From: Chlorobiaceae bacterium
GTDB taxonomy: Bacteria; Bacteroidota; Chlorobiia; Chlorobiales; Chlorobiaceae
Assembly: GCA_013335115.1 (NCBI GenBank)
Contig: JAAXWQ010000003.1
Coordinates: 1 to 64,000 of the forward strand
Direction: 5' to 3'
DNA length: 64,000 nt
The notes beneath the pieces are model-generated. The model saw only the letters and a program-made list of their open reading frames with translations, made no database searches and had not been told where the DNA came from. Shown one piece after another: positions 19,531 to 27,867 of the stretch (its first letter is position 1; the number at the start of each line of letters is the position of its first letter). A program made the translations under genes and the position numbers.

Positions 19531-19560
19531 AGGCTCATCCACCGGTGAGCCTTTTTTTTA
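19531..19560 (+). terminator. Terminator of rpmB
   Basis: AGGCTCA and TGAGCCT pair around an 8-nt loop, followed by eight T. It ends only 4 nt before the rnhA start codon, so rnhA expression must come from read-through or from a promoter overlapping this hairpin. Confidence 0.85.
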
Positions 19561-19563
19561 TCT

Positions 19564-20004
19564 ATGGAAAAAAAGATCATCATCTACACGGACGGCGCCT
19601 GCAGCGGCAACCCCGGCAAGGGAGGCTGGGGTACGCTACTCATGTATGGCCCGAGCACGAAGGAAATTTCAGGCTACGACCCGGCAACCACGAACAACCG
19701 CATGGAGCTCATGGCAGCCATCAGGGGACTCGAAGCGCTCAAGGAGCCCTGCCGCGTGGAGCTGTACAGCGATTCGGCCTACCTGGTCAATGCCATCAAC
19801 GAACGGTGGATTGACCGCTGGGTGAAGAACGGCTGGAAAACCGCGGCAAAAAAACCGGTGGAGAACATCGACCTTTGGCAGGAAATCCTGAAGTTGATTA
19901 GATTACACCACGTCACCTTCCACAAGGTCAAGGGGCACAGCGACAACCCTTACAACAACCGTTGCGACGAACTGGCACGGACGGCCATCAAGGACAACGC
20001 CTAA
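19564..20004 (+). CDS. rnhA: Ribonuclease HI
   Basis: Degrades the RNA strand of RNA-DNA hybrids. The 146-residue protein keeps the catalytic set D10 (IYTDGAC), E48 (NNRMELMA), D70 (LYSDSAY) and D135 (NRCDELA), with the basic protrusion WVKNGWKTAAKKPVEN between. There is no RBS room beyond the preceding terminator tail, which is unusual. Confidence 0.97.
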   Translation: MEKKIIIYTDGACSGNPGKGGWGTLLMYGPSTKEISGYDPATTNNRMELMAAIRGLEALKEPCRVELYSDSAYLVNAINERWIDRWVKNGWKTAAKKPVENIDLWQEILKLIRLHHVTFHKVKGHSDNPYNNRCDELARTAIKDNA

Positions 20005-20017
20005 TCCCTCACCACGT

Positions 20018-21043
20018 ATGAGCGGCACCGAAAAGACCCCGGAAATCCCGGCGCTACAGGCGCCGAAGAAGACTGGCCCGAAAGTCCTGGCCACCGTATT
20101 CATCATCGGCATGACGGGTTTGCTCGCCACCGTCATCTGGATTAACTGGACCAAGCCTCGCCAGAAGCCGGAACCCCTCAGCCCGGCGCTTACCACCATC
20201 ATCCAGGACATGCCTGGCACATCTGATGCCATGGTCTACGTCGGCCTCAAGGATATCCGCCAAAGCAGGTTCTGGAACGACGCCCTCCCCGACTCCCTGA
20301 AGCGGGCCATGCCGTTCAGCGCAGGCAAGCGGGTGGACGAGCTGATGAAGCGGCAGGGCATCGACCTCTCCCGTGACCTCGACACGCTGCTCGTCAGCTT
20401 CCAGCGTTCCGGCAGGAAGCAGCAGAAATTCATCGGCGTAGCTTGGGGCGACTTCCTCACCAAGGCTCCACCAGCCACCCTCCAGGCCGCAAGCCTTAAA
20501 ACCGCCGACATCTCCGGAAGGCACGCCTACGCCCTCGACAGCGCCCTGTGGGTCTGCCCCATGGGCCCCCGGGCCCTCGCCGTCGCCAGCAGCAAGGAGA
20601 TGCTCGAAGGCTTTTTCCATCCGTCGGGGCATATGCTCGAACGCGATTCGGTCTCGGCGGCGATGCTCGGCAAGGCCGCGTACAAGTCGCACCTGTGGTT
20701 CACCCTCTCCTCGCCCCAATGGACGGCCGCCGCCCTGCAGAGCCTCACGTCGAAGAACCGTGACGTCAGGTCGGTGGGCAACCTCAGCAGCCTGCAGCAC
20801 CTGGCCATGTCGGTAAAGTTCGATGACGGCCTGAAGGGCCAGTCGGAATGGGTGTACCGCGACCGCCGCGCCGCGTTCTTCGCCTCGTCGTTCCTGTGGG
20901 GGACCATCACCGTCGCCGGCGCCCCCGGCACCAGGACCGACCCTGCCGCCAGGAACCTGCTGAAACATGTCCGCGTGCACCAGAACCTCGAATCGGTCGT
21001 CATCAACGCCGACCTGCCGATTACAACATTCAGAAAACCGTGA
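20018..21043 (+). CDS. Membrane-anchored protein of unknown function
   Basis: I do not recognise the family. The 341-residue product has one hydrophobic segment at about residues 24-42 (VLATVFIIGMTGLLATVIWI) after a short charged N-terminus, then a long soluble part expected in the periplasm. That part has an alternating hydrophobic pattern and segments such as DAMVYVGLKDI and LWVCPMGPRALAVASS that recall DUF3352-like proteins, a weak resemblance. It starts 13 nt after rnhA and ends convergently against tilS, with both stop codons inside a short heptamer array. Confidence 0.75.
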   Translation: MSGTEKTPEIPALQAPKKTGPKVLATVFIIGMTGLLATVIWINWTKPRQKPEPLSPALTTIIQDMPGTSDAMVYVGLKDIRQSRFWNDALPDSLKRAMPFSAGKRVDELMKRQGIDLSRDLDTLLVSFQRSGRKQQKFIGVAWGDFLTKAPPATLQAASLKTADISGRHAYALDSALWVCPMGPRALAVASSKEMLEGFFHPSGHMLERDSVSAAMLGKAAYKSHLWFTLSSPQWTAAALQSLTSKNRDVRSVGNLSSLQHLAMSVKFDDGLKGQSEWVYRDRRAAFFASSFLWGTITVAGAPGTRTDPAARNLLKHVRVHQNLESVVINADLPITTFRKP

Positions 21044-21059
21044 CTCGTCAAGCGTCACG
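21039..21059. repeat. 7-bp tandem repeat array, 3 units, at a convergent junction
   Basis: CGTGACT, CGTCAAG, CGTCACG. The stop of the upstream gene (21041-21043) and of tilS (21048-21050, minus) are both within it, as in the holB/cutA array. Confidence 0.6.
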
Positions 21060-22028
21060 TCTTCCAAACACCAGGAACCCGTCACGCTTGACCACCGAAA
21101 TACCGCGGCCGGCCTGCACGACCCGCCCTGGCTGGAGCCTGATGAGTGCGGTGAGGCGCTGCAGCAACTGGCTGTCTACCGGTGCACCCTTCGCCATAAC
21201 CGCCCGTTTCAGCAGCTCTTTCTGCTCGAAGGGGGTCAGTTTCAAGAGGGTCACGACATGCAGCCTTCCACCTTCCGGATCGAGCAATGGATTTCCCCGG
21301 ATCAGCCTCGTGAGGTAAAGTTCCACGAATTCGTCGAGTTCACCGGCATGCTCCGCCATGCGCCGGAGGGATGGCATGAGCTTGTCCCGGAACCGCTCCT
21401 CGACCACCGGGATCACCCGGTGCCGGATGAAGTTCCTGTCGTGGACCGTATCGAGGTTCGTCGCATCGGTGCGCCAGGTGATCCCTTTCGAGTCGAGGTA
21501 GGCTGCGAGCTCCTCCCTGCCGAAGGGCAGCAGCGGCCTGACGATCCTGCCGTTGACGGCCCTGATGCCCCTGAAGCCTCCGGGGGAGGTGCCCCGGAAC
21601 AGGTTGAACAGCATGGTTTCGGCATTGTCGCCGGCATGGTGGCCGGTCGCGACGCGCGTGTAGCCGAACGCCTCGCAAAGCTCATCGAAAAAGCCGTAGC
21701 GCTGCATCCTTGCCGTTTCTTCGAGCGACCGCCTCCAGGTTTCGGCATCGCCCCGGGCATCAAATCGGAGGGTGTGGCACTCGACCCCCAGCCGGCGGCA
21801 GACCTCTTTCACGAACTCCTCGTCGCCATCACTCGCCTCACCGCGCAAGCCGAAATTGGCATGGGCGACAGCGATGCCGTACCCGACCACCGGCCGGGAA
21901 GCCATAAGGAGTGCGAGCAGGGCCATCGAGTCCGCACCTCCGGAGACCGCCACGAGCACGACGTCGCCCGCTTCGGCCAGCTGCCGCTGCCGGAGGTTTT
22001 CGAGGAACTTTCTCTCTAGATGGTCCAT
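21048..22028 (-). CDS. tilS: tRNA(Ile)-lysidine synthase
   Basis: Modifies C34 of the CAU-anticodon tRNA-Ile to lysidine so that it reads AUA. The N-type ATP pyrophosphatase loop VSGGADSMALL is near residue 25, followed by HANFGLRG and the tRNA-contact segment ATGHHAGDNAETMLFNLFRGT. The start at 22028 (326 residues) fits the family; the 33 extra upstream codons do not. The prophage carries a CAU tRNA, which could be a TilS substrate if it is an isoleucine tRNA. Confidence 0.93.
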   Translation of the reverse strand: MDHLERKFLENLRQRQLAEAGDVVLVAVSGGADSMALLALLMASRPVVGYGIAVAHANFGLRGEASDGDEEFVKEVCRRLGVECHTLRFDARGDAETWRRSLEETARMQRYGFFDELCEAFGYTRVATGHHAGDNAETMLFNLFRGTSPGGFRGIRAVNGRIVRPLLPFGREELAAYLDSKGITWRTDATNLDTVHDRNFIRHRVIPVVEERFRDKLMPSLRRMAEHAGELDEFVELYLTRLIRGNPLLDPEGGRLHVVTLLKLTPFEQKELLKRAVMAKGAPVDSQLLQRLTALIRLQPGRVVQAGRGISVVKRDGFLVFGRRDA

Positions 22029-22192
22029 GCCTGAGGGCCGATGGTTGAATACGCTGGTCTCTTCGATTCCAAGATAGCAACTCGCCCCGTCTTTCTGCAA
22101 TCCCCGGAAAACGAACGTATTCGTCACGGTTTGTTCATGAAAAAAGCCGCAAAAAGGCTATCATTCACCCTCAGGAAACGAACAGGAGGACC

Positions 22193-22843
22193 ATGCGCAC
22201 TACCCGGTACGGCAAAGACAGCGTCATCAAAACGACCGTGATCTGCACGGCCGCCATCTCGGCCGGCATCTGGGTCCATTCAGCGGGAGGAGCCGCCATC
22301 TCGATAGCGGCGGCGCTCTTCATCGCCTTCTCGCTCTATTTTTACCGCGACCCCGAACGCACGACGCCCGCCGATCCCCGAGCGATCCTCTCCCCTGCGG
22401 ACGGCAAGGTGCTTTTGGTCAAGGCGGTCGACCATCCACTGACCGGAGAGCCCTCGACCCTCGTCAGCATCTTCATGTCGCCGTTCAACGTGCATGTCAA
22501 CCGGATACCGGTGAGCGGCCGGGTCATGCACCTCACCTACCACGCAGGCAAGTTCCTGATGGCCTTCGACCACCGGAGCATGACCGACAACGAACGCATG
22601 GAGGTCGGCATCGACAGCAGGTTCGGCACCATCTGGTTCTGCCAGGTCTCGGGATTCCTCGCCCGCAGGATCATCTGCAAGCTCGAGCAGGGCGACAACG
22701 TAACGGCCGGCAACCGGTTCGGCATGATCAAGTTCGGCTCGAGGGTCGACATCGTGCTTCCCCCCGGCATGAACACCAGCGTCGCCGTCGGCGATAAGAC
22801 CGTCGCCGGGGAAACGGTCATCGCCAGGGCGAAGGGTTTGTGA
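22193..22843 (+). CDS. psd: Phosphatidylserine decarboxylase proenzyme
   Basis: Makes phosphatidylethanolamine. At 216 residues it is the short form of the family, with two hydrophobic segments near the N-terminus (about 10-45). It has SPADGKVLLVKAV, the His-containing SPFNVHVNRIPVSG and the self-cleavage site G-S in IKFGSRVDIVLPPG, where the pyruvoyl group forms from Ser. The RBS AGGAGGACC lies right before the ATG. It diverges from tilS. Confidence 0.95.
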   Translation: MRTTRYGKDSVIKTTVICTAAISAGIWVHSAGGAAISIAAALFIAFSLYFYRDPERTTPADPRAILSPADGKVLLVKAVDHPLTGEPSTLVSIFMSPFNVHVNRIPVSGRVMHLTYHAGKFLMAFDHRSMTDNERMEVGIDSRFGTIWFCQVSGFLARRIICKLEQGDNVTAGNRFGMIKFGSRVDIVLPPGMNTSVAVGDKTVAGETVIARAKGL

Positions 22844-22858
22844 ACCAAGGCGCTTGAT

Positions 22859-22886
22859 TTGACCGTAAGCTTTAGGTATATATATT
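22859..22886 (+). promoter_or_regulatory. Putative promoter of tatA
   Basis: TTGACC (22859-22864), a 16-bp spacer and TATATT (22881-22886). It places the transcript start after the upstream in-frame ATG at 22888, which supports translation from 22933. Confidence 0.5.
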
Positions 22887-22932
22887 CATGATGCGTTTTG
22901 CGCCCAGTTTACCACTTTCCGGAGATACACCC

Positions 22933-23157
22933 ATGTTTGGATTAGGCGGCCAGGAAATCCTGCTCATCCTTCTCATCGTCCTGCTCCTGTTCGGACCGAA
23001 AAAGATCCCCGAACTCGCCCGCGGCCTGGGCAAGGGCATCCAGGAGTTCAAGAAGGCCCAGAACAACCTCACCGAGGAGTTCAACAAGGCCGTTGAGGAT
23101 GAGCCGAAGAGGGCTGAAGAACCGAAAAAAGCACCAGACCAGGAGCACAAGGCCTGA
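22933..23157 (+). CDS. tatA: Sec-independent translocase subunit TatA
   Basis: Pore subunit of the twin-arginine system for folded proteins. The 74-residue product starts [24 protein letters not shown]: a single TM helix ending in the invariant [16 protein letters not shown] hinge, followed by an amphipathic helix ([11 protein letters not shown]) and a charged tail rich in E, K and P. The start at 22933 is preferred over 22888 because the family begins right before the TM helix and a GGAGA RBS precedes it. It is the last complete host gene before the prophage. Confidence 0.95.
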   Translation: MFGLGGQEILLILLIVLLLFGPKKIPELARGLGKGIQEFKKAQNNLTEEFNKAVEDEPKRAEEPKKAPDQEHKA

Positions 23158-23293
23158 TGTTCCCACGCGGGACCGCCAAGGATCCCACGTATTCACGTTT
23201 TCGAGGCATCGGGACCGGCTTCCCCCCCGCCCGCCGCTGAGCCACCCCCTGCCGTTGCATTGACCGTAAGATATCGACACACCATAACAGGAA

Positions 23294-23312
23294 AAAGATG
23301 CGTCCCCCCCAT
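23294..23312 (+). other. attL
   Basis: AAAGATGCGTCCCCCCCAT, matching the right-hand site at 60387-60405 except for T/C at the sixth base. The host side reads ACAGGAAAAAG then ATG, an RBS and start codon. Host sequence 23158-23293 holds the presumed promoter of the split lipoprotein gene but no other gene I can support. Confidence 0.85.
23298..23312 (+). pseudogene. Orphaned start (MRPPH) of the split lipoprotein gene
   Basis: ATG CGT CCC CCC CAT after an AGGAAAAA ribosome site. It is the first five codons of the gene whose body starts at 60406. In the lysogen the frame runs on into phage DNA for 16 codons (starting MVMSVFTGIF) to a stop at 23361-23363, giving a short meaningless peptide. Confidence 0.75.
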
Positions 23313-23376
23313 ATGGTGATGTCCGTATTTACAGGCATCTTCAGGCATCGGGGGGACAAGTAGAGGTCAAAGGGAC

Positions 23377-23414
23377 AAAAAAAAAGCCCCCGGTAGAGCA
23401 AGTACCGAGGGCTT
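23377..23414 (-). terminator. Terminator of the phage late operon
   Basis: On the minus strand AAGCCCTCGGTA and TACCGGGGGCTT form a near-perfect stem around CTTGCTC and are followed by nine T. It is the last element before attL and would stop late transcripts from entering the host chromosome. Confidence 0.9.
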
Positions 23415-23452
23415 GATAAGGCGGCGCAGGTTATCGGCCTGTCTTACCGCGA

Positions 23453-23495
23453 CACAGTCCCGTGAGGCTGTGCGCTGGAGGTGATAAGTCTCACG
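23453..23495. other. Possible pseudoknot in the non-coding stretch after the last phage gene
   Basis: CACAG (23453-23457) pairs with CTGTG (23468-23472). The loop sequence CGTGAG (23461-23466) is complementary to CTCACG (23490-23495), so an H-type pseudoknot can form on either strand. The 112-bp stretch 23415-23526 holds no convincing gene. Confidence 0.3.
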
Positions 23496-23526
23496 AGCAT
23501 GACCACCAAAATCAATTCCCTGTCGG

Positions 23527-23817
23527 TTATCGAGATGACGGCGTGGGCGACATGCTGATTATTGTTACCTCCGGGTCGCTATACTCTCCGCTCGTCGCCC
23601 TGCATACGGCCTGGTATGGCCCAGATGGCCATGATTCGCTGGTCTGGATACGACGCTCATAAGCACCAAGCGATCCATCGACCGCAGTCATATCGGCGTG
23701 ATTAACCCTCACGACACCTCTCGGATCTATCAGGGTTACAGTAACCGACGACGGAGTGATGCCTCCTTCCACTGTGACCGTCGTCTGTATCTTGATTGGG
23801 CTTCCGATTCTCGGCAT
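23527..23817 (-). CDS. Small phage protein, possible Ig-like fold
   Basis: 96 residues, function unknown. The sequence is beta-rich with a pattern seen in small Ig-like or YtkA-like domains (TVTVEGGITPSSVTVTLIDPRG, then SWPSGPYQAVCRATSG), but the match is weak. It starts 2 nt after the tail-fibre stop, so it is the last gene of the late operon and may be a fibre accessory or capping protein. Confidence 0.55.
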   Translation of the reverse strand: MPRIGSPIKIQTTVTVEGGITPSSVTVTLIDPRGVVRVNHADMTAVDGSLGAYERRIQTSESWPSGPYQAVCRATSGEYSDPEVTIISMSPTPSSR

Positions 23818-23819
23818 AC

Positions 23820-26108
23820 TTATTCCTCCCTGATCGTAATTTTCTGGTTTATGAATTTTTCTGCCTTGATGTGCTGATCGATAACACTCGACACAGCCAC
23901 CACCTGCGTTATCGCCGCATCAGCCACGACGGTCTGCTGCATGACAGCACCAACAGATACTGATTGCATCATGATCCGCGACACCTGCATCGCCGAACAC
24001 CGCACCGGAGCACCCGGCTGCCACGGCCTTCCAGCATCCGGGATACCCGACATGAGTCCGGCAGTTTCGAGCCCATACCTCTGCCCGATAGTCGCCGCGA
24101 CCACCTCCGGTAGTTCCGCCGAGATGTCCGATGCTCGGAGCATATCGACGAGTCCGATGTGCGGAGCGTCCAGCATAGGAGCACCTGCTGATATGCCACC
24201 GACAAACATGGCGTACACTTCACGAGCTTCCGGGTACCCGGACACCGGAGCCCCCGATGAGATGCCCGCCGATGCGAGCGCAACGACCTGCTGTAGCGTC
24301 GGCATCCCCGCATCAGGCCTTCCGGAACCGATGCCGGTGGCAATAACCGCATGCGACTGCCCGACGCACGGAAGCGCACACTCAGGCCTGCCGGATTCGA
24401 CCCCGGCCGCTTCAAGGTTGTCAACCTGACCTATTACCGGACGACCGGCTACCGGGGTTCCGGCCGATACCGAAGCCGCCATCAGGTGCGACACGACCCC
24501 GACCGATGGGCCAGCCAGGTCTGGCCCCGGCGCCTCAAGATTTGACGCCGACAGGTTGCTGATTACCGCCAGACCAGGAACACCGGCTGTTGGTATGCCG
24601 GCCGAAAGCCAGACCGCCGACACCGACTGCTCCTGACTGATCGAGGACGCGGAAAGATTGGGAACCCCGCTTGAGATGTCGGCTCCGTGAAGAACCTGCC
24701 CACTGGAGAAATCCGGCGAATCAAGGGTAGGTATCCGAGACGTCAGCACACTCGCTGAAAGAACGTGCGCCTGTAAGGCATTTGCCGGAGACAGGATAGG
24801 AGCTCCGGCCGCGACCGTTACAGCCTCGATAACGTGTGCCTGAGCGACCGACGGCACCCCTGAAACAGGAACGCCGGCAGATATTCCCGACGTCGAGATC
24901 CCGTGCTTCTGAGCCAGCGATGGGACGCCGGTGTCAGGTATCCCGGAGGAAATGGGAGCCGCACCAAGCGCCGTCGTGATTGCGATGATCCCTACCGCCA
25001 GCACCGGGACACCGGCAGAGATGACTGTACCGGCGAGGCTGTGTGTTTGCCCGATCATCGACAATCCCGAACTCGGCACCCCCGAGGATGCGCCGGATGC
25101 CCCCATGGTGTACACCATCGTCAACGTCGCTCCGGAAAGCTCCGGAGATCCAGAGTTGAGCGCTGCCGATCCCAGAGTATGACGCTGCCCAATAGCTGAC
25201 GAGTCGATCGCCGGGGCCGTACCACTTATCGAGGATGCCGCAAGATCAATAGATGATACGACTGAACTTGTTGGCGTTTCAAGCTCCGGAGCACCGGGGC
25301 TTATGCTTGTCGCTGTAAGTTCCCGAGGTGGCGTTACCTCCTGCGTCGCCGTTGGGGTTCCAAGGATCGGCGCCGCTGTATCAATGCTGGTCGATGATAG
25401 CGCTATCGGAGGTATCACCGTATACGTGATCCGCACCCATCCCTGTGCACCGGTTCCACCTGCACGGTTTGTCGTCGTCCTCCTGACGCATCCGCCGCCA
25501 CCGCCACCATAGACGCTGCCGGAGTTTCCGGCAAAAGAACCTGTACTCGATGTACTATAATTTGACGCAGCGCCTTTGCCACCGGGCGATACACCATTTC
25601 CACGCTGTGACGGGCCATTCATCATCGATGGTATCGCATCAGCCGCGACTCCACCGGGCCCAGAAGCACCGCCGCCACCACCGCCACCTAAGTTTGTCTG
25701 ACCGTCCTGTCCTCGGCCTCCGATATATATGGTAGATCCGACAGCACCGCTACTTGATGGAGTCGCGGCTGATGCTGAGTTTACTGGCCCTCCTCTCCCA
25801 CCTGGAGCCAGGACAAGCAGACTGCTGGTGCTTGAGTTCGTGACCGACGAACCAGAACCATTGACGGTGCTGCTATATGATCCTGTGGCTGCCGTGTTAA
25901 CGATGATCTTAAGCGAGTCCCCAGGGGCAACGGTTGCCGTTGCGGCGCAATAGCATCCGCCCTGTCCGCCACCTCCATATCCGTTTGTATTCCGCCCTCC
26001 GCCAGCTCCGCCGCTGCCGATCGCCTCGACAAAAACTGACGTAACGCCAACCGGGATTGTCAACCAACTATATCCAGGGGTCGTATATGTCAGTACCGTT
26101 TGTGCCAT
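23820..26108 (-). CDS. Tail fibre: polyglycine domain plus about twenty 23-residue repeats
   Basis: Predicted receptor-binding fibre of 762 residues. Residues about 1-230 hold a beta-strand opening followed by a glycine-rich part with runs such as GGGGGGGAS and YGGGGGG, like polyglycine-helix tips of phage adhesins. From about 235 to 700 there are about twenty tandem units of 23 residues with the pattern x-L-x-A-x-x-I-S-S-G-x-P-x-x-G-x-P-x-x-x-Q-x-H. One unit is TMGASGASSGVPSSGLSMIGQ followed by TH. The last 60 residues (MQVSRIMMQSVSVGAVMQQ onward) look helical. The stop codon overlaps the next ORF's start region. Repeat shaft proteins of this kind are known in other tailed phages. Confidence 0.75.
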   Translation of the reverse strand: MAQTVLTYTTPGYSWLTIPVGVTSVFVEAIGSGGAGGGRNTNGYGGGGQGGCYCAATATVAPGDSLKIIVNTAATGSYSSTVNGSGSSVTNSSTSSLLVLAPGGRGGPVNSASAATPSSSGAVGSTIYIGGRGQDGQTNLGGGGGGGASGPGGVAADAIPSMMNGPSQRGNGVSPGGKGAASNYSTSSTGSFAGNSGSVYGGGGGGCVRRTTTNRAGGTGAQGWVRITYTVIPPIALSSTSIDTAAPILGTPTATQEVTPPRELTATSISPGAPELETPTSSVVSSIDLAASSISGTAPAIDSSAIGQRHTLGSAALNSGSPELSGATLTMVYTMGASGASSGVPSSGLSMIGQTHSLAGTVISAGVPVLAVGIIAITTALGAAPISSGIPDTGVPSLAQKHGISTSGISAGVPVSGVPSVAQAHVIEAVTVAAGAPILSPANALQAHVLSASVLTSRIPTLDSPDFSSGQVLHGADISSGVPNLSASSISQEQSVSAVWLSAGIPTAGVPGLAVISNLSASNLEAPGPDLAGPSVGVVSHLMAASVSAGTPVAGRPVIGQVDNLEAAGVESGRPECALPCVGQSHAVIATGIGSGRPDAGMPTLQQVVALASAGISSGAPVSGYPEAREVYAMFVGGISAGAPMLDAPHIGLVDMLRASDISAELPEVVAATIGQRYGLETAGLMSGIPDAGRPWQPGAPVRCSAMQVSRIMMQSVSVGAVMQQTVVADAAITQVVAVSSVIDQHIKAEKFINQKITIREE

Positions 26109-26419
26109 CAGACCGCCGTATAGGTTGCTGAGAGATTGTCAGCAGAGATAATCCGGAACGAGTCGTCCGGCATGCGGGCGAAATAATCGCCAGCCACAGC
26201 AAGGCCAGTGCAGTCTGGGCAAGTGAATACACCGTCTACCTGTACGACAGGTGATCCGACGACGGACGCAGCCATGGCGATCAATGGCTCCCAATTGGAA
26301 CCATCAAACTGCACGGCCGTCAAGACATTGCCGTCAATGTCCCGGAACGACAGGAAGGTAAACAACGGAGCATCGAGCCCGTCGCTGCCATCAGATATGT
26401 CCAGCATCTCCTCGTCCAT
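26108..26419 (-). CDS. Small acidic phage protein, unknown
   Basis: 103 residues with a very acidic N-terminus (MDEEMLDISDGSDGLD) and a single CPDC pair near residue 70. It ends 1 nt into the fibre start, so translation of the two is probably coupled. A terminator-like hairpin lies just upstream, so this gene and the fibre may also be transcribed separately. No family recognised. Confidence 0.6.
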   Translation of the reverse strand: MDEEMLDISDGSDGLDAPLFTFLSFRDIDGNVLTAVQFDGSNWEPLIAMAASVVGSPVVQVDGVFTCPDCTGLAVAGDYFARMPDDSFRIISADNLSATYTAV

Positions 26420-26438
26420 CTCTCATCAGGTTATCGTT

Positions 26439-26482
26439 AAAAAAAGCCCTCCGGCGCTCGCTGAACGGTCACGCAGAAGGGC
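26439..26482 (-). terminator. Intrinsic terminator inside the late region
   Basis: On the minus strand GCCCTTCTGCG and CGCCGGAGGGC make an 11-position stem with one mismatch and one wobble pair, a 15-nt loop and then TTTTTTT. It would limit transcription into the fibre genes. Confidence 0.65.
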
Positions 26483-26504
26483 CACGATCAAGACCGGCTT
26501 TCGG

Positions 26505-26882
26505 TTATGCCGGTGACGGGATGCCCATATCGAAGGTCGTCAGGGTGAACGTATTTCCGGTCGTAACAGCCTGGGTGTCCGTCAAAGGAGCAGCCGCCAA
26601 AAGCCGGCTGTTTACAGTGTCTAAGATCGCGTAGTGCGATACCGTCCCGGTCCCGGACACGGAACCATCGGTAATCGCCGAGACCGTCACCTTACGGCCT
26701 CCGCCAGTGCGAGCACCCGGGGCGCTGATCGTCGGAGCCGCCTTGCTTCCAAGGGCATATGTGGCGTTCGCATCGGCAAAGGTCGCTGGTAACTGTGAGC
26801 AGATGGTGAGTCTGTTTCCGTTTGCGAACAGTTCATTGACCCCGTAGTCCAGAACCCTGTCGTTGAAATAGGCTGTTGACAT
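26505..26882 (-). CDS. Phage structural-region protein, unknown
   Basis: 125 residues, beta-rich, small amino acids dominant (APGARTGGGRKVTVSAITDGSVSGTGTVSHYAILD). It resembles small proteins found between lysis and fibre genes of other phages. It may be a tip or fibre accessory protein; this is inferred from position only. A strong hairpin follows it. Confidence 0.6.
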   Translation of the reverse strand: MSTAYFNDRVLDYGVNELFANGNRLTICSQLPATFADANATYALGSKAAPTISAPGARTGGGRKVTVSAITDGSVSGTGTVSHYAILDTVNSRLLAAAPLTDTQAVTTGNTFTLTTFDMGIPSPA

Positions 26883-26920
26883 TGTTTCTCCTCGATTTGG
26901 TTAATTTTTTCGCCGTTTTA

Positions 26921-27427
26921 TCATTTTTTCTCATTGGCGGCCAGGACTGTTCCGGCGCTGCTGCCGTAGTAGTAGGCCAGCATCATGCTGAACCCGGCAC
27001 CAAGTGCGCCGAGCATGATGTTGAGCAGGTCCCGACTTCCGTCCGGAGGAGCTGCCTGCATCATCCACCCGAGGAGGCCGAAGAAGCCGACAGTCAACAC
27101 GAGGGCCAAGATGGCCGGCGTTCGGTCCTTGATGGCGATCTCTCGCTGTCTGGCGCTGTTCCGGTCGTCGGCGTTCACTCGCGCGAAGTCGATATCGAGC
27201 TGGCGCATCTTGACAGCGAAATCAGCATCAGCCTGCTTTATCGCGATGAGCTGTTCCGGCGTCGCCCTGGCGATGACCTGGGCAACCGCGTCAGGCGTTT
27301 CGTCGTCGAGGCCAAGCGCTTTGGCGATGGTGTTGATGGCGGTGCCGGCTAAAGGGCCACCGAGGGCCTTGGCGATGGTGGGGGCAACACTGCCGATCAC
27401 CCCTGTGATATCTGATAGTATGCTCAT
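26921..27427 (-). CDS. Membrane protein resembling 3-TM holins of gene-transfer agents
   Basis: 168 residues from the ATG at 27427, which overlaps the lysozyme stop by 4 nt. An N-terminal amphipathic Gly/Ala-rich region (ITGVIGSVAPTIAKALGGPL) is followed by a charged helical stretch and two hydrophobic segments (TPAILALVLTVGFFGLLGWMM and IMLGALGAGFSMMLAYYYG). The layout matches the GTA-type 3TM holin family. It lies next to endolysin and another holin, so a lysis role is likely. Confidence 0.65.
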   Translation of the reverse strand: MSILSDITGVIGSVAPTIAKALGGPLAGTAINTIAKALGLDDETPDAVAQVIARATPEQLIAIKQADADFAVKMRQLDIDFARVNADDRNSARQREIAIKDRTPAILALVLTVGFFGLLGWMMQAAPPDGSRDLLNIMLGALGAGFSMMLAYYYGSSAGTVLAANEKK

Positions 27428-27867
27428 GATAAGAAGAGCTTTCGCTCCGCTTCCCTGCGCCGGACAAGTCCGGGCAGCTTTTTCCCGCCACCAACTACCC
27501 ATCGCCCGAACTCGTCGGCAGCCTCCTTGAGTTTGCCTTGGTTGACCAGTTTGAGCAGCGTGCTGGTGCGGAGATTCTGCGCCCCGACGTTGTAGGCAAA
27601 GTCGACCAGGGCGTCGAACTGGTTCTGGTTAAGCCTGACGGCGACGTATCGGTTGACTGCGGCCTCATACTCAGCAAGTGCCGCACGCATGATCTCGACA
27701 GCCTGCAAATCGTTAATAGGCGGGTCGGGGAGTTTGACCGGTCTGCCGTCGGCATACCGTGTAGACCCGTAGCCGATGGTTGGCACTCCTGCAGGGCACA
27801 GATAGGGTTTCGGAGAAAAGCCCTCGCTTGATTCGATGAGTGCGATAAGTTTACCACTCGCTTTCAC
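27424..27867 (-). CDS. Endolysin, GH24 (T4-lysozyme family)
   Basis: Peptidoglycan muramidase of 147 residues. The start contains the catalytic region: LIESSEGFSPKPYLCPAGVPTIGYGST, with the catalytic Glu in SSEG and the GYG-T element. In this subclass a Cys takes the place of the T4 Asp. NQNQFDALVDFAYNVG and GLVRRREAERKLFLS are family hallmarks. There is no signal peptide or SAR segment, so it needs a holin. It overlaps the holin genes on both sides by 4 nt, a typical lysis cassette. Confidence 0.93.
   Translation of the reverse strand: MKASGKLIALIESSEGFSPKPYLCPAGVPTIGYGSTRYADGRPVKLPDPPINDLQAVEIMRAALAEYEAAVNRYVAVRLNQNQFDALVDFAYNVGAQNLRTSTLLKLVNQGKLKEAADEFGRWVVGGGKKLPGLVRRREAERKLFLS

Noticed and set aside
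23462-23662. Plus-strand gene just inside the left phage end
   Set aside because: Its sequence is the shadow of the 96-residue minus-strand gene, and no promoter is visible.
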